From contig PLPK01000076.1 of NCBI GenBank assembly GCA_003159795.1, positions 83,331-119,390 on the forward strand: a stretch of 36,060 nt of DNA, in the 5' to 3' direction. Shown in pieces: positions 15,434 to 23,868 of the stretch. Each line of letters begins with the position of its first letter. Position 1 is the stretch's first letter. The notes under the pieces were generated by a model. The model was not told the origin of the DNA and searched no databases. It saw only the letters and a program-made list of their open reading frames with translations. This DNA comes from Acidimicrobiaceae bacterium. Lineage in GTDB: Bacteria; Actinomycetota; Acidimicrobiia; Acidimicrobiales; Bog-793. A program made the position numbers and the translations under genes.

Positions 15434-16501
15434 TCAACCCCCGATCATCGACATCGTGCGCACGGGGCGAACGAAGGCGGCCTCGCCGATGCCGTGGCCG
15501 GCCCGCTTCCCCCAGACGGCCCGACGTAGCACACGCGCGATCGCGTCGTCGCTAGCCCCGCCAACCAAGAGATCCCGCACCGACAACTCGTCGTCGCTGA
15601 ACAGGCAGTTGCGCACGGCGCCGTCCGCCGTCAACCGCAGCCGGTTGCATGTCCCGCAGAAGGGCTCCGACACCGTCGCCACGACGCCGATCCGTCCGCC
15701 ACCATCGACGAATTGATAGACCGTCGCCGGCGCCACGTCGGTGCTGTCGCGCCACACGGGCGCCAAGGGCGAATAGGCGGCGAGGCGGGCGATCACCTCG
15801 GCCGACGGCACGACGGCGTCGGCCGCCCAGCTGCCCTCGGAGTCGAGCGGCATGAACTCGATGAAGCGCACCTCGCGGCCCGTTGCCCGCCCGAATTCGG
15901 CGAAGTCGACGATCTCGTCGTCGTTCACACCACGCTGGAGGACGACGTTCACCTTCACCGGCCGCAGCCCCGCCTCTTCGGCCGCATCCATGGCCGCAAG
16001 TACCCGGCCGAGCTCGCCTCGGCGACGGATCCGGGCAAAGCGATCTGCGCGTAGCGAATCGCAGCTCACGTTGACGCGGTCGAGGCCGGCCGCCCGCAGC
16101 GCCGGGGCGAGGCGGGCGAGGGCCGTCCCGTTCGTCGTGAGCGCGAGGTCGGCGAAACCGAGCGCCGAGAGCCGCGCGACGAGGTCCGCCAGGCCGGCAC
16201 GCACGAGCGGTTCGCCGCCCGTCAGGCGCACCGCGGTGACGCCCAACGAAAAGGCGATGCGCGCGACACGCTCGATCTCGTCGAACGTGAGGATCTCGTC
16301 CCGGGGCCGGAAGATCTCGCCCACTTCCGCCATGCAGTAGGTGCAGCGGAGATTGCAGCGGTCCGTCACCGAGATCCGCAGGTCGGTGTGCACCCGGCCG
16401 AACGTGTCGACGAGCGGCCCCTCCTCTGGCATCGCCACCGCGCGCGCCAGTGGCTCGGGTCGCCTGGCGAGACGGACGGGCGCCGCCGCAACGGCCGTCA
16501 C
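15434..16501 (-). CDS. moaA: GTP 3',8-cyclase MoaA
   Basis: A 355-aa radical SAM enzyme that starts molybdenum cofactor synthesis from GTP. The N-terminal cluster motif CNLRCTYC, the TGGEPL SAM-binding segment, the C-terminal second cluster (CGTCNRLRL and a later Cys in VRNCLF) and the terminal Gly-Gly tail (MSMIGG) are all present. The start is taken as GTG 16501, which overlaps the moeA stop as GTGA with a G-rich site before it; ATG 16432 would give 332 aa and also keeps all motifs. It sits in the middle of the moeA-moaA-moaD operon, with moaD starting 1 nt after its stop. The ORF track version at 502 aa extends antisense/in frame into moeA and is wrong. Confidence 0.92.
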   Translation of the reverse strand: MTAVAAAPVRLARRPEPLARAVAMPEEGPLVDTFGRVHTDLRISVTDRCNLRCTYCMAEVGEIFRPRDEILTFDEIERVARIAFSLGVTAVRLTGGEPLVRAGLADLVARLSALGFADLALTTNGTALARLAPALRAAGLDRVNVSCDSLRADRFARIRRRGELGRVLAAMDAAEEAGLRPVKVNVVLQRGVNDDEIVDFAEFGRATGREVRFIEFMPLDSEGSWAADAVVPSAEVIARLAAYSPLAPVWRDSTDVAPATVYQFVDGGGRIGVVATVSEPFCGTCNRLRLTADGAVRNCLFSDDELSVRDLLVGGASDDAIARVLRRAVWGKRAGHGIGEAAFVRPVRTMSMIGG

Positions 16502-17751
16502 GCCCCCCCGCCCTTTCCCGCCGGAGCCAGGCCGTCGGCGTCGAGCAGCATCACCCGCACACGATCCCCCCGCCGCACGCCCTCGCCGTCGGGCAGCAGC
16601 GCCAAGGCGTTGGCGGCCGCCATCGCGCGCAGCTGGTGTGAGGCCTGGCCCCCGGACGAACGCACGTGGAGGCGGCCGTCCGCGCCGAATGCGGCGACCA
16701 CCCGGGCGAGGTGCAGTCTTCCGTCGGCCACACGCCGCAGGTCCTCGTCGGCGAGGCCGTCGAAGGTCGGCCGGTCGAGCTGGCGGTGCCCGGCCATCTT
16801 GCGCAGTGCCGGACGCACGAACAGCTCGAACGAGACGAGCGACGACACGGGATTGCCGGGCAGGGCGAACACCGGCGTGCCGGAGCCCGCGAGCACGCCG
16901 AAGGCGAGCGGCTTCGCCGGCTTGATGGCCACCTGCATCCAACGCATCTGTCCGCCGGTCAGCTTGTCGAGCACGACCCTCACGTAGTCGCGGTCCCCGA
17001 CGCTCACCCCACCGGAGGTGACCACGGCGTCACAGCGGGTCGCCGCAGCGACCAGCGCCTCGGCGACACTTTCCTCGTCGTCGGCGACGATGCCGAGGTC
17101 CTCCGCCCCGAAGCCGGAGGCGCGCATCTCGCCGAGCAGCGCCGGGCGGTTGGCGTCGCGGATCGCGCCGGGCCCGAGCGGACGGCCCGGCAACGTGAGC
17201 TCGTCGCCGGTCGACAGGACCCCCACCCGCGGGCGCGGGTGCACGAGGACCCCCACCTCACCGAGGCTCGCCAGCACGCCGAGATGGGGAGGGCCGAGCA
17301 CCGTTCCCTCCTCGATCACCACCTGGCCGGCCTCGATGTCCTCCCCGGCTCGCCGGACGTACTCGCCGGGCGCGACCGGCCCGTGCACCAAGACGACGGA
17401 CCCGGCGTCCTCGGTCGAGGTCCGCTCGACCATGCAAACGGCGTCGGCTCCCGCCGGGAGCGGCGCGCCCGTCATGATCCGCACCGCCTCGCCGGCGCCG
17501 ACCGCCATTTCCCCCACCAGCCCGGCCATGACCGACCCGACGACTTGCAGGCGGACGTCGCCGCCGGCGGTGTCGGCGGCGCGCAGGGCGTAACCGTCCA
17601 TCTGCGAGTTCGCAAAGGGCGGCACACACCCCGCCGCGATGACGCGCCGGGCGGCGACACAACCGAGGGCGTCGCGAAGCGCACACTCAACCGGCCGCGC
17701 CGGCGAGACGCCGGACAGGACGACAAGGCGTGCGTCGGCGAGCGGGATCAC
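16498..17751 (-). CDS. moeA: Molybdopterin molybdenumtransferase MoeA
   Basis: A 417-aa protein that inserts molybdate into adenylylated molybdopterin. MoeA marks: PFANSQMDGYALRA, IMTGAPLPAGADAV, VLSTGDEL, IRDANRPAL, VTSGGVSVGDRDYV and ALPGNPVSS, followed by the C-terminal domain. Start choice: GTG 17751 gives the normal MoeA N-terminus (VIPLADARLVVL); GTG 17796 from the ORF track adds 15 Cys/Gly-rich residues. Its stop overlaps the moaA start (GTGA). A TAGGAT -10 candidate at 17864-17869 and a 16-codon upstream ORF lie ahead of it. First gene of the moeA-moaA-moaD transcript. Confidence 0.92.
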   Translation of the reverse strand: MIPLADARLVVLSGVSPARPVECALRDALGCVAARRVIAAGCVPPFANSQMDGYALRAADTAGGDVRLQVVGSVMAGLVGEMAVGAGEAVRIMTGAPLPAGADAVCMVERTSTEDAGSVVLVHGPVAPGEYVRRAGEDIEAGQVVIEEGTVLGPPHLGVLASLGEVGVLVHPRPRVGVLSTGDELTLPGRPLGPGAIRDANRPALLGEMRASGFGAEDLGIVADDEESVAEALVAAATRCDAVVTSGGVSVGDRDYVRVVLDKLTGGQMRWMQVAIKPAKPLAFGVLAGSGTPVFALPGNPVSSLVSFELFVRPALRKMAGHRQLDRPTFDGLADEDLRRVADGRLHLARVVAAFGADGRLHVRSSGGQASHQLRAMAAANALALLPDGEGVRRGDRVRVMLLDADGLAPAGKGGGA

Positions 17752-17806
17752 CGGCGCGCCGCACCCGCGGCCCTGACAGGTGGCGCCTCGCAGCACATTC
17801 GGCGGC

Positions 17807-17857
17807 TCACACTCCCGCTGAGACGATGTCGGCGACCGATTCTCGATCGATCGCCAC
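17807..17857 (-). CDS. Possible leaderless 16-codon upstream ORF of moeA
   Basis: On the minus strand TAGGAT (17869-17864), CACCAG, then GTG begins a short frame VAIDRESVADIVSAGV ending in TGA at 17807. The six-base spacing is the same as for the leaderless genes in this window. The stop lies 10 nt before GTG 17796 and 55 nt before GTG 17751 of moeA. It could be a leader peptide that couples to moeA translation, or chance. No conserved family is recognised. Confidence 0.3.
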   Translation of the reverse strand: MAIDRESVADIVSAGV

Positions 17858-17863
17858 CTGGTG

Positions 17864-17869
17864 ATCCTA
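17864..17869 (-). promoter_or_regulatory. Possible -10 TAGGAT for moeA operon
   Basis: TANNNT-type hexamer on the minus strand upstream of moeA; the predicted transcription start at about 17857 coincides with the GTG of the short upstream ORF. Confidence 0.35.
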
Positions 17870-18119
17870 TCGGCGGGTCACCGCGGCACCGCCCGGCCCA
17901 GGAGGGCGATCGGCGCGCGCCCCGGTCCGGGCCGTCACAACAGGGCAGATCGGTGACCCGGGTGAGAGGCGGAATAGGAACGGCTGGCGCGGTGTTCTCC
18001 AACCTTGTGCACCGTCGCCGGAATCGCGCGGCCCAAGACCGCTCCCGGCATTGTCATCAAGAGACAAGAAGACGCCGGCCCGTCCGGATCGGTGAGTCCA
18101 ATACACCCAAGGGGGAACA

Positions 18120-20939
18120 GTGTCACTGATGCGAATCTTCAGGCCGCACCCGAGTCGCCTGGTCCGAAAGGCCATGGCAATCGGGGGCGCGGTCGCAGTT
18201 TCGGCCGGGATGATCGCCATTATCGGGACGGCCCTTCTCGCCACTCCCGCCGCGGCCGTGATCGCGCCGACGTTCCCGTCCGGCAGCCCGGTCCACACCT
18301 ACACCGTCACGACGACGACGGACCCGGTGTCGGGGACCGCCTGTCCCGCCACCAACTCCGATCCCTGCAGCCTGCGCGCCGCGGTCACCCAGGCGAACAC
18401 CGACGGCACCCTCGACGAGATCGTCCTGGGGGCCGGCACGTACACGCTCGAGAATGGCCTCGGGCAGGGCGTCCTCGACGTCTCGGACACCGCTGGGTTG
18501 ATCATCTCCGGAAACGGCGCCTCGTCGACCATCATCCAGCGTGACACCTCGGCCGCCGACTACGGCGTCCTCGAGAGCTTCGACGCTCCGCTCGAGCTCA
18601 CGGGCCTCGGTATCGAGCACGGCGACGCCGAGTGGGGCGGTGGCATCTACCTCATCAATGCCAACCTCTTCGCCTCGGGCGTCACCGTCCGGGACAACAC
18701 CAGCACCTACTCCGGCGGCGGCATCTACGCGAACAGCGGAAGCTACGTCTCCGGGACGGATCTCACCGTGTCGGACAACACAGCCGGCGACGGGAGTGGC
18801 GGTGGCCTCTACACCCTGGGCACGGACGGCGTCACGCTCTCCGGCAGCACCGTGTCGGACAACACCTCATGGAACAACTCGGGCGGCGGCGTCTACACCG
18901 CCGGAGATGGACCGGCGATGCTCACATCCGACGTGTTCTCCGGCAACACCGCGGCCTCCGATGGCGGCGCGGTGTACCTCTCCGCGGGGAGCTCGTCGAG
19001 TTCGGCGTTCGTGGCCGACACCTTCACCGGCAACACCGCGGGTGCTGGTGGTGCCGTCTTCCAGAGCGACGGGGGCCTCGTCATCTCCGACACCTCGCCG
19101 GTGAGCGACGCCTACGTCGGCCCGAGCAGGTTCACCGACAACGTGGCGATGGACGACTCGGGTGGCGCCCTCTACCTCGACTCCTCTGACGGAACCCAGT
19201 GCGGGACCCTGCCCTCGACCGACCTCTTCGGCTCGTTGGACGCCAACGTCTGCGTCACCGACACGACGTTCCACTCGAACGTCGCGGTGTACTCCAGCGA
19301 AGTCTCGGGCGGCGCGATCCGGAATGAAAACGCCTACGCGCTGCTGAGCCACGACACGCTGACCGGCAACACCGCCCTCGCCGATGACGGCAGCGCCGCA
19401 GGCGGCGCGATCTACAACGACGAGGAGATGGCGATCACGGACTCGACCATCAACTCGAACAGTGCCGTCGGCTACGGCTACGGCGACGGTGGCGAAGGCG
19501 GCGCCGTTTACAACAACTCCGGCTACGACCTGTCGATCTCACGTAGCACCATCAACAACAACTCGGTGTCGTGCACGAGCGAGGCATGCGACAACGAGGG
19601 TGGCGCTCTCGTCAGCCTCGGCTACGCGGTCATCAGCCACTCGCAGGTGAACGGAACCTCCGCCACCTCGAGCTGTTCGGATGCCGAATGCGACATCTAC
19701 GGCGGCGCGATCTACGAGACCGGCGAGATGTTGATCAACGCGACCGAGATCGATCACACCACGGCCTCCGCGAGCGTGGCGGGAAACGATGACGCCTACG
19801 TCTACGGCGGCGCGATCTACGCAGATGGCGAGTTCAGCCTCCACTCGTCGGATGTGAACGCCACGTCCGTCACCGCGACGAGCGGGCTGGACGGGGCCGC
19901 AGTCTATGGCGGCGCCATCGCCAACGTCTCGCTTTTCGGGATGGAGTCTGACTCGGTCGACGGCACCTCTGTCACGGTGAACGTGCCGAGCTGGCTCGAG
20001 GTCTACGGCGGGGCGGTCGCGAACAGCGATGGAGAGTTCTGGCTGGAGCGCAGCGCCATCGTCGGGACCACGGAGCACCTGACTGGTCCCCACTCCCCCG
20101 GTGACGTCCAGGGTGGCGGCTTTTACGAGTCAGGTCTCGGCACCTTCGCCGCCGAGAACGACACGATCGCCAACAACACCGGCGCCGACCAAGGTGGGGG
20201 CATCTACTACTACAACGACTACACGGGCCAGCAGATCACGAACCTGACAATCAGCGGGAACGCGGTCACCGGGGTCGGCCAGGGCGGAGGTATCTACTTC
20301 GATAACTCCACCGATGCACCCACCGTCACCGGGACGATCCTCGCCGGCAACACCGCCTTCGGCCTGCCGAACGAGTGCGCCAACCCGGAGTCGTACAACT
20401 CAGGTGGCTACAACATCGACGACACCAACACCTGCCTGCTGGACGGGACGGGGGACCAGGTGAGTGTGAACCCCCACCTCGCCCCGCTTGGCACCTGGGG
20501 ACGGACGACGTTGGAGTTCGCACTCCTGCCCGGCAGCCCGGCGATCGCGGCGGAGGACAACGCCGTCTGCCCGGACACGGACCAGCACGGGATCGCCCGC
20601 CCCGTCTCGGGGTCCTGTGACGTGGGCGCGACGGAGCTCGTCTTCAAGACGGTCACGCCCACCGAGACCGACACCGTCCACCCGTCGGGGACCGTCTCGT
20701 ACGGCAACACGGTCAAGCTCCACGTCCACCTCTCAGGCAGCGAGGGGAAGGTGTTCGGGAGCGTGAAGGTCAGTCTCGGTGCCAAGGCACTCTGTGACCA
20801 GGTGCTCGCCAAGGGGAGTACGGACTGCAAGTTCAACTCCCACGCCCTCGGGCACGGAAGCCACAAGCTCACCGTCTCCTACAAGGGTGAGGGTTGGTAC
20901 CGCTCGCTCAGCAAGGATGTCGTCGTCAAGACGTCCTGA
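18120..20939 (+). CDS. Secreted right-handed beta-helix repeat protein with C-terminal Ig-like domain
   Basis: A 939-aa exported protein. Residues 1-48 form a signal peptide: basic start, long hydrophobic core, ATPAAA before the predicted cut. Next comes CSLRAAVTQAN, a motif that often opens beta-helix adhesin-like proteins. The body has about 18 repeats of the type GG[AG][IVL]Y, for example WGGGIYL, DGGAVYL, YGGAIYA, with SGNTA/DNT turns, resembling the GGAI repeats of polymorphic outer-membrane proteins. The last 110 residues look like an Ig-like fold. No LPXTG anchor or terminal helix is present, so it is secreted or loosely bound. Start: GTG 18120 or ATG 18129, both after AAGGGGGA. It stands alone between the moe and mod operons. 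Likely a surface or matrix protein; no enzymatic residue set is evident. Confidence 0.75.
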   Translation: MSLMRIFRPHPSRLVRKAMAIGGAVAVSAGMIAIIGTALLATPAAAVIAPTFPSGSPVHTYTVTTTTDPVSGTACPATNSDPCSLRAAVTQANTDGTLDEIVLGAGTYTLENGLGQGVLDVSDTAGLIISGNGASSTIIQRDTSAADYGVLESFDAPLELTGLGIEHGDAEWGGGIYLINANLFASGVTVRDNTSTYSGGGIYANSGSYVSGTDLTVSDNTAGDGSGGGLYTLGTDGVTLSGSTVSDNTSWNNSGGGVYTAGDGPAMLTSDVFSGNTAASDGGAVYLSAGSSSSSAFVADTFTGNTAGAGGAVFQSDGGLVISDTSPVSDAYVGPSRFTDNVAMDDSGGALYLDSSDGTQCGTLPSTDLFGSLDANVCVTDTTFHSNVAVYSSEVSGGAIRNENAYALLSHDTLTGNTALADDGSAAGGAIYNDEEMAITDSTINSNSAVGYGYGDGGEGGAVYNNSGYDLSISRSTINNNSVSCTSEACDNEGGALVSLGYAVISHSQVNGTSATSSCSDAECDIYGGAIYETGEMLINATEIDHTTASASVAGNDDAYVYGGAIYADGEFSLHSSDVNATSVTATSGLDGAAVYGGAIANVSLFGMESDSVDGTSVTVNVPSWLEVYGGAVANSDGEFWLERSAIVGTTEHLTGPHSPGDVQGGGFYESGLGTFAAENDTIANNTGADQGGGIYYYNDYTGQQITNLTISGNAVTGVGQGGGIYFDNSTDAPTVTGTILAGNTAFGLPNECANPESYNSGGYNIDDTNTCLLDGTGDQVSVNPHLAPLGTWGRTTLEFALLPGSPAIAAEDNAVCPDTDQHGIARPVSGSCDVGATELVFKTVTPTETDTVHPSGTVSYGNTVKLHVHLSGSEGKVFGSVKVSLGAKALCDQVLAKGSTDCKFNSHALGHGSHKLTVSYKGEGWYRSLSKDVVVKTS
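18630..20305 (+). repeat. Protein-level repeat array (GG[AG][IVL]Y) in beta-helix gene
   Basis: About 18 degenerate units spaced roughly 20-45 codons apart, each around a Gly-Gly-(Ala/Gly)-aliphatic-(Tyr/Phe) core. At DNA level the recurring core is close to GGCGGCGCGATCTAC. Units are diverged, so recent tandem expansion is not evident. Confidence 0.7.
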
Positions 20940-20970
20940 TCGAAAGAGGGGCCTTCGGGCTCGAACCGGA

Positions 20971-21007
20971 GCCGCCGCTTCCCCCTTGGGTTGGGGGGAG
21001 CGGCGGC
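20971..21007. terminator. Strong bidirectional hairpin terminator
   Basis: GCCGCCGCT pairs exactly with AGCGGCGGC, extended by CCCCC with GGGGG across a one-base internal mismatch, closing a 7-8 nt loop. It begins 31 nt after the beta-helix gene stop and lies 40 nt beyond the modBC stop on the other strand, so it can serve both convergent genes. No long U tract follows. Confidence 0.65.
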
Positions 21008-21046
21008 TTCGCGTCGGGGAAGACCGCCCGCCCGGCGGGGTTCTTC

Positions 21047-22861
21047 TCAGGGTGTCCGGGGCCAGACGGCGATCGCCTCAGCCGGCACCTCGACGCGACA
21101 CCGCTCGCCGGGGACGGCGCCCCCCGCACCCCCGCCGCGGCCGCGTAGCAAGAGCCCGCCGCCGAGGTCGAGTGCGACCTCGTGAGCGGAGCCGAGATCA
21201 AGGACGTCGACGACGAGTGCCTCGAGACTCCCGGCCGCGCCGACTCGGACCTGCTCGGGCCGGATACACCACCACAGCGGCGTGCCCGGTGGGAGCCCGT
21301 GGGCCGGCCCTTGGAACGCCACGTCGCCACAGACGATCCCACCGCCCGGGCGGGCTGTTCCCGGGAGGAGGTTGGCGATGCCCAACAGGCGCGCCACCTC
21401 TGGCGAGGCAGGTCTCGCAAAGACCTCGCGCCGGGCGCCTTCCTGGAGCAGGTGGCCGTCGGCGATGACCATCACCTCCGCGGCGAGCAGCGCCGCCTCC
21501 TCCGGGTCGTGGGTGACGAGCACGGTCGAGATCCCCGTCTCGAGCTGCAGCTGGCGCAGCTCGCGTCGCAGATCGGCCCGCACCGGCGCGTCGAGCGCCG
21601 AGAACGGCTCGTCGAGCAGGAGCAGGCCCGGCGAGCGGCTGAGCGCTTGTGCCAGGCCGACCCGCTGGCGCTGGCCGCCGGAGAGCTCGCCCGGCAACCG
21701 GTTCTCGAGGCCGGCCAGCCCGAGCCGTTCGAGCCAGTAGGCGGCTATTGCGGGGTCGGCGCCGGCGCCGAAGAGCAGCTGCCCCCAGACGGTGAGGTGC
21801 GGGAAGAGGGCGACGCCCTGGGGCAGGTAGCCGATACGGCGCTCCTCGATGGGGACGCCCGCCACCTCGGCCTCGCCGTAGCGGACGGAGCCGGGCGAGG
21901 CGCCGTAGAGGCCCGCGAGACAGCGCATCGTCGCCGACTTGCCGGACCCCGACGGTCCGAGGATCGCGAGGCTCGTCCCCGTACCCACGTGGTCGAGCCG
22001 GAGGTGGAAGGTGCCGAGGCGGAGCCGGAGGTCGAACGAGACCGGGCTGCCCGCGACTCTCGCCGGCGCGGCCGGCACCGGGAGATGCGCCACGACCCTG
22101 CGCCTGGTCCTTGGCCGGAGCCGGGTGAGGCTGACGACGACGACGGCGAGTCCGAGCGCGAGGGCGGTGGGCGCCTCGGTCTGCGCAAGCCCGCTGGCGC
22201 TGAACTGCACCGATGTGAAGACCGGCAGGGTGTAGGGGTGGTAGGCGAGGATCACGGTCGCCCCGTACTCGCCGAGCGCCCGTAGCCAGGCGAGCAGCAG
22301 TCCCGCCCGGATCCCCTCCGCCGCGCCCGGCAGGCCGACCCGCCAGAACCTCGCCAGCTGCCGGTGGCCGAGCCCGGCCGCGAGGTCGTGGAAGGCCGGG
22401 TCGACGCCGCCGAAGGCGGAGCGCGCGACGAGGACGAGGAACGGTGAGGCGACGAAGGTCTGGGCGAGCACGACGCCCGCCAGCGAGTCGGTCAGGTTCC
22501 CGTTGAAAAGGCTCCCGAGCGTCGTGTACGGCCCCACGATGTAGATGAGAAGGATCCCCGCCATGAGCGGCGGCAGCGCCAGCGGCAGGGACACCACGAG
22601 CGTGACGAACGAGGCCCAGCGGGACCTCGAGCGCGCGAGCAGGTAGGCGAGCGGGATCCCGAAGGCGGCGATGAGCGCCGTGGAAATCGTCGCTGTGATG
22701 GCCGAGGTGTAGAGGGCGGGATACAGCCCCGGTGCCGAGAACCCCCGCTGGTTCGAGGTTCCGAGCCGGACGACGAAAGCGCCGAGTGGGACGGCGAGGT
22801 AGAGCGCGAGCAGCCCGCCGAGCACGAGCAGCGGGCTGTTGCGCCACGCTCGCCTTCCCAC
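21047..22861 (-). CDS. Molybdate ABC transporter, fused permease and ATPase (ModB-ModC)
   Basis: A 604-aa fusion. Residues about 10-265 are a ModB-like permease with 5-6 membrane helices and the EAA-type loop (GLPGAAEGIRAGLLLAWLRALGEYGA). About 285-604 are a ModC-like ATPase: GPSGSGKSA (Walker A), LSGGQRQR (signature), LLLLDEPFSALD (Walker B), VTHD (switch His), then a short TOBE-like tail. ModB and ModC are usually separate proteins; here one chain joins them. Start: AGGAGG lies inside the modA stop region (cTAGGAGG), 9 nt before GTG 22861 and only 3 nt before GTG 22867, so 22861 is preferred and coupling with modA is likely. It imports molybdate for the cofactor pathway encoded nearby; tungstate is also possible. 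Confidence 0.88.
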   Translation of the reverse strand: MGRRAWRNSPLLVLGGLLALYLAVPLGAFVVRLGTSNQRGFSAPGLYPALYTSAITATISTALIAAFGIPLAYLLARSRSRWASFVTLVVSLPLALPPLMAGILLIYIVGPYTTLGSLFNGNLTDSLAGVVLAQTFVASPFLVLVARSAFGGVDPAFHDLAAGLGHRQLARFWRVGLPGAAEGIRAGLLLAWLRALGEYGATVILAYHPYTLPVFTSVQFSASGLAQTEAPTALALGLAVVVVSLTRLRPRTRRRVVAHLPVPAAPARVAGSPVSFDLRLRLGTFHLRLDHVGTGTSLAILGPSGSGKSATMRCLAGLYGASPGSVRYGEAEVAGVPIEERRIGYLPQGVALFPHLTVWGQLLFGAGADPAIAAYWLERLGLAGLENRLPGELSGGQRQRVGLAQALSRSPGLLLLDEPFSALDAPVRADLRRELRQLQLETGISTVLVTHDPEEAALLAAEVMVIADGHLLQEGARREVFARPASPEVARLLGIANLLPGTARPGGGIVCGDVAFQGPAHGLPPGTPLWWCIRPEQVRVGAAGSLEALVVDVLDLGSAHEVALDLGGGLLLRGRGGGAGGAVPGERCRVEVPAEAIAVWPRTP

Positions 22862-22874
22862 CGCCACAGACCTC

Positions 22875-23831
22875 CTAGGAGACGAGCGAGCGCAGCGGCT
22901 TTGGCACCGCCGAGCGTGGCCCGGAGAGTTTCGCCGGGGAATCGACCGTGAGACCGAAGCTACGCAGGATCGCGGAGCCCTTCGCACTGAATAAGAACTT
23001 CACGAGAGCGACCGCCCCCGCCTCGTGCGGCGCACGGTTCACGACCGTGACCACGTAGGGGTTCACCAGCTTGATCGGGCCGAGCGTGACGGTCGGGATG
23101 TTGGCGGCCTTGGCCTCGACCCCGTAGAAGAACGCCGCGTCGAGCTGGTGGGCCTGGAGTCGACCGACCATGGACTCCTCGGGGAAGACGTCGGAGGTTT
23201 CGGTGGCGAGGGTCTTGAGCGCCGGCATGTTCTCGGCCCTGGCGGCGTCGTGGAGTGCCTCGACGGCGAGGACGCCCTTCGGGTCGATGGCCGGGTCGGT
23301 GCGCCCGAGCCGGAAGCCCGGCATCGTGATGACCTTGTACCACGGCTTGGTATGGAAGTACTTGGCGAACTTGCTGGTCGGGTTGTAGCCGAGCAACAGC
23401 GGCGTCGTCCCGAACTGCGCGTACCAGGAGACCCAGTCGCCGTTTCTGGTGCCCTCGAGCGAGGCCGCGGACTTCGCACCGGCGCTGACGAACACGTCCG
23501 CCTTCTGGGTCTTGCCCTGGATCTCGGTGGCGAGCGCCGACGAGCCGGCGGAGAAGCCGTCGAACGCGTAGCCGGTCGCCTTGTCAAAGGAGGCGCTGAC
23601 CTTCGCCATGGTGTCGACGAGCGATCCGGCATAGAGGACGTAGACCGGCCCGCCCTTCGAAGCCGAGGCGACAGCCGGGCCGGTACCGGGAATCGGCGCC
23701 GCGAACACAAGAAGGGTCCCGGCCGCCATCGCCATCGCGGCCCACCGGGTGCACCGGCGCCACGGGTGGCCCACCACCCGGAATGCGACAGCACGCCGGT
23801 GACCCGGCGCGTGGTTAGCAAGGTAGGACAT
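22875..23831 (-). CDS. modA: Molybdate/tungstate-binding protein (ModA/WtpA-like)
   Basis: A 318-aa exported solute-binding protein that captures the oxyanion for the ModBC-like transporter. It has a long basic N-region, a hydrophobic signal segment (about 27-50), then the family opening VYVLYAGSLVDTM and FSAGSSALATEIQ, KADVFVSAGAK, GYNPTSKFA and GRTDPAIDPKG, the latter typical of the WtpA/ModA group found in actinobacteria, firmicutes and archaea. There is no lipobox cysteine. The ATG at 23831 has AAAGGGG 7-8 nt upstream; the ORF track start (23885) would cross the palindrome and is unlikely. A candidate -10 (TAGGTT) and a 21-bp palindrome lie just upstream. The downstream modBC site overlaps its stop codon. 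Confidence 0.85.
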   Translation of the reverse strand: MSYLANHAPGHRRAVAFRVVGHPWRRCTRWAAMAMAAGTLLVFAAPIPGTGPAVASASKGGPVYVLYAGSLVDTMAKVSASFDKATGYAFDGFSAGSSALATEIQGKTQKADVFVSAGAKSAASLEGTRNGDWVSWYAQFGTTPLLLGYNPTSKFAKYFHTKPWYKVITMPGFRLGRTDPAIDPKGVLAVEALHDAARAENMPALKTLATETSDVFPEESMVGRLQAHQLDAAFFYGVEAKAANIPTVTLGPIKLVNPYVVTVVNRAPHEAGAVALVKFLFSAKGSAILRSFGLTVDSPAKLSGPRSAVPKPLRSLVS

Positions 23832-23846
23832 GCACGGCCCCTTTCG

Positions 23847-23867
23847 ACTAATCAACTTGTGACTAGT
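23847..23867. promoter_or_regulatory. 21-bp palindromic operator candidate at the modA start
   Basis: ACTAATCA-ACTTG-TGACTAGT: two 8-bp arms matching ACTAnTCA / TGAnTAGT with one mismatched pair (A against C) around a 5-bp centre. It lies between the padR stop and modA, 16 nt ahead of the modA ATG and just after a TAGGTT hexamer, so it would cover the transcription start. This is where a repressor site is expected. The PadR-family protein encoded next door is the obvious candidate to bind it; that link is inference. Confidence 0.6.
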
Positions 23868-23868
23868 G

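Noticed and set aside
20951-20970. TTCGGGCTCGAACCGGAG resembling a tRNA 3' half
   Set aside because: No acceptor or anticodon arms upstream; the sequence belongs to the region just before the terminator.
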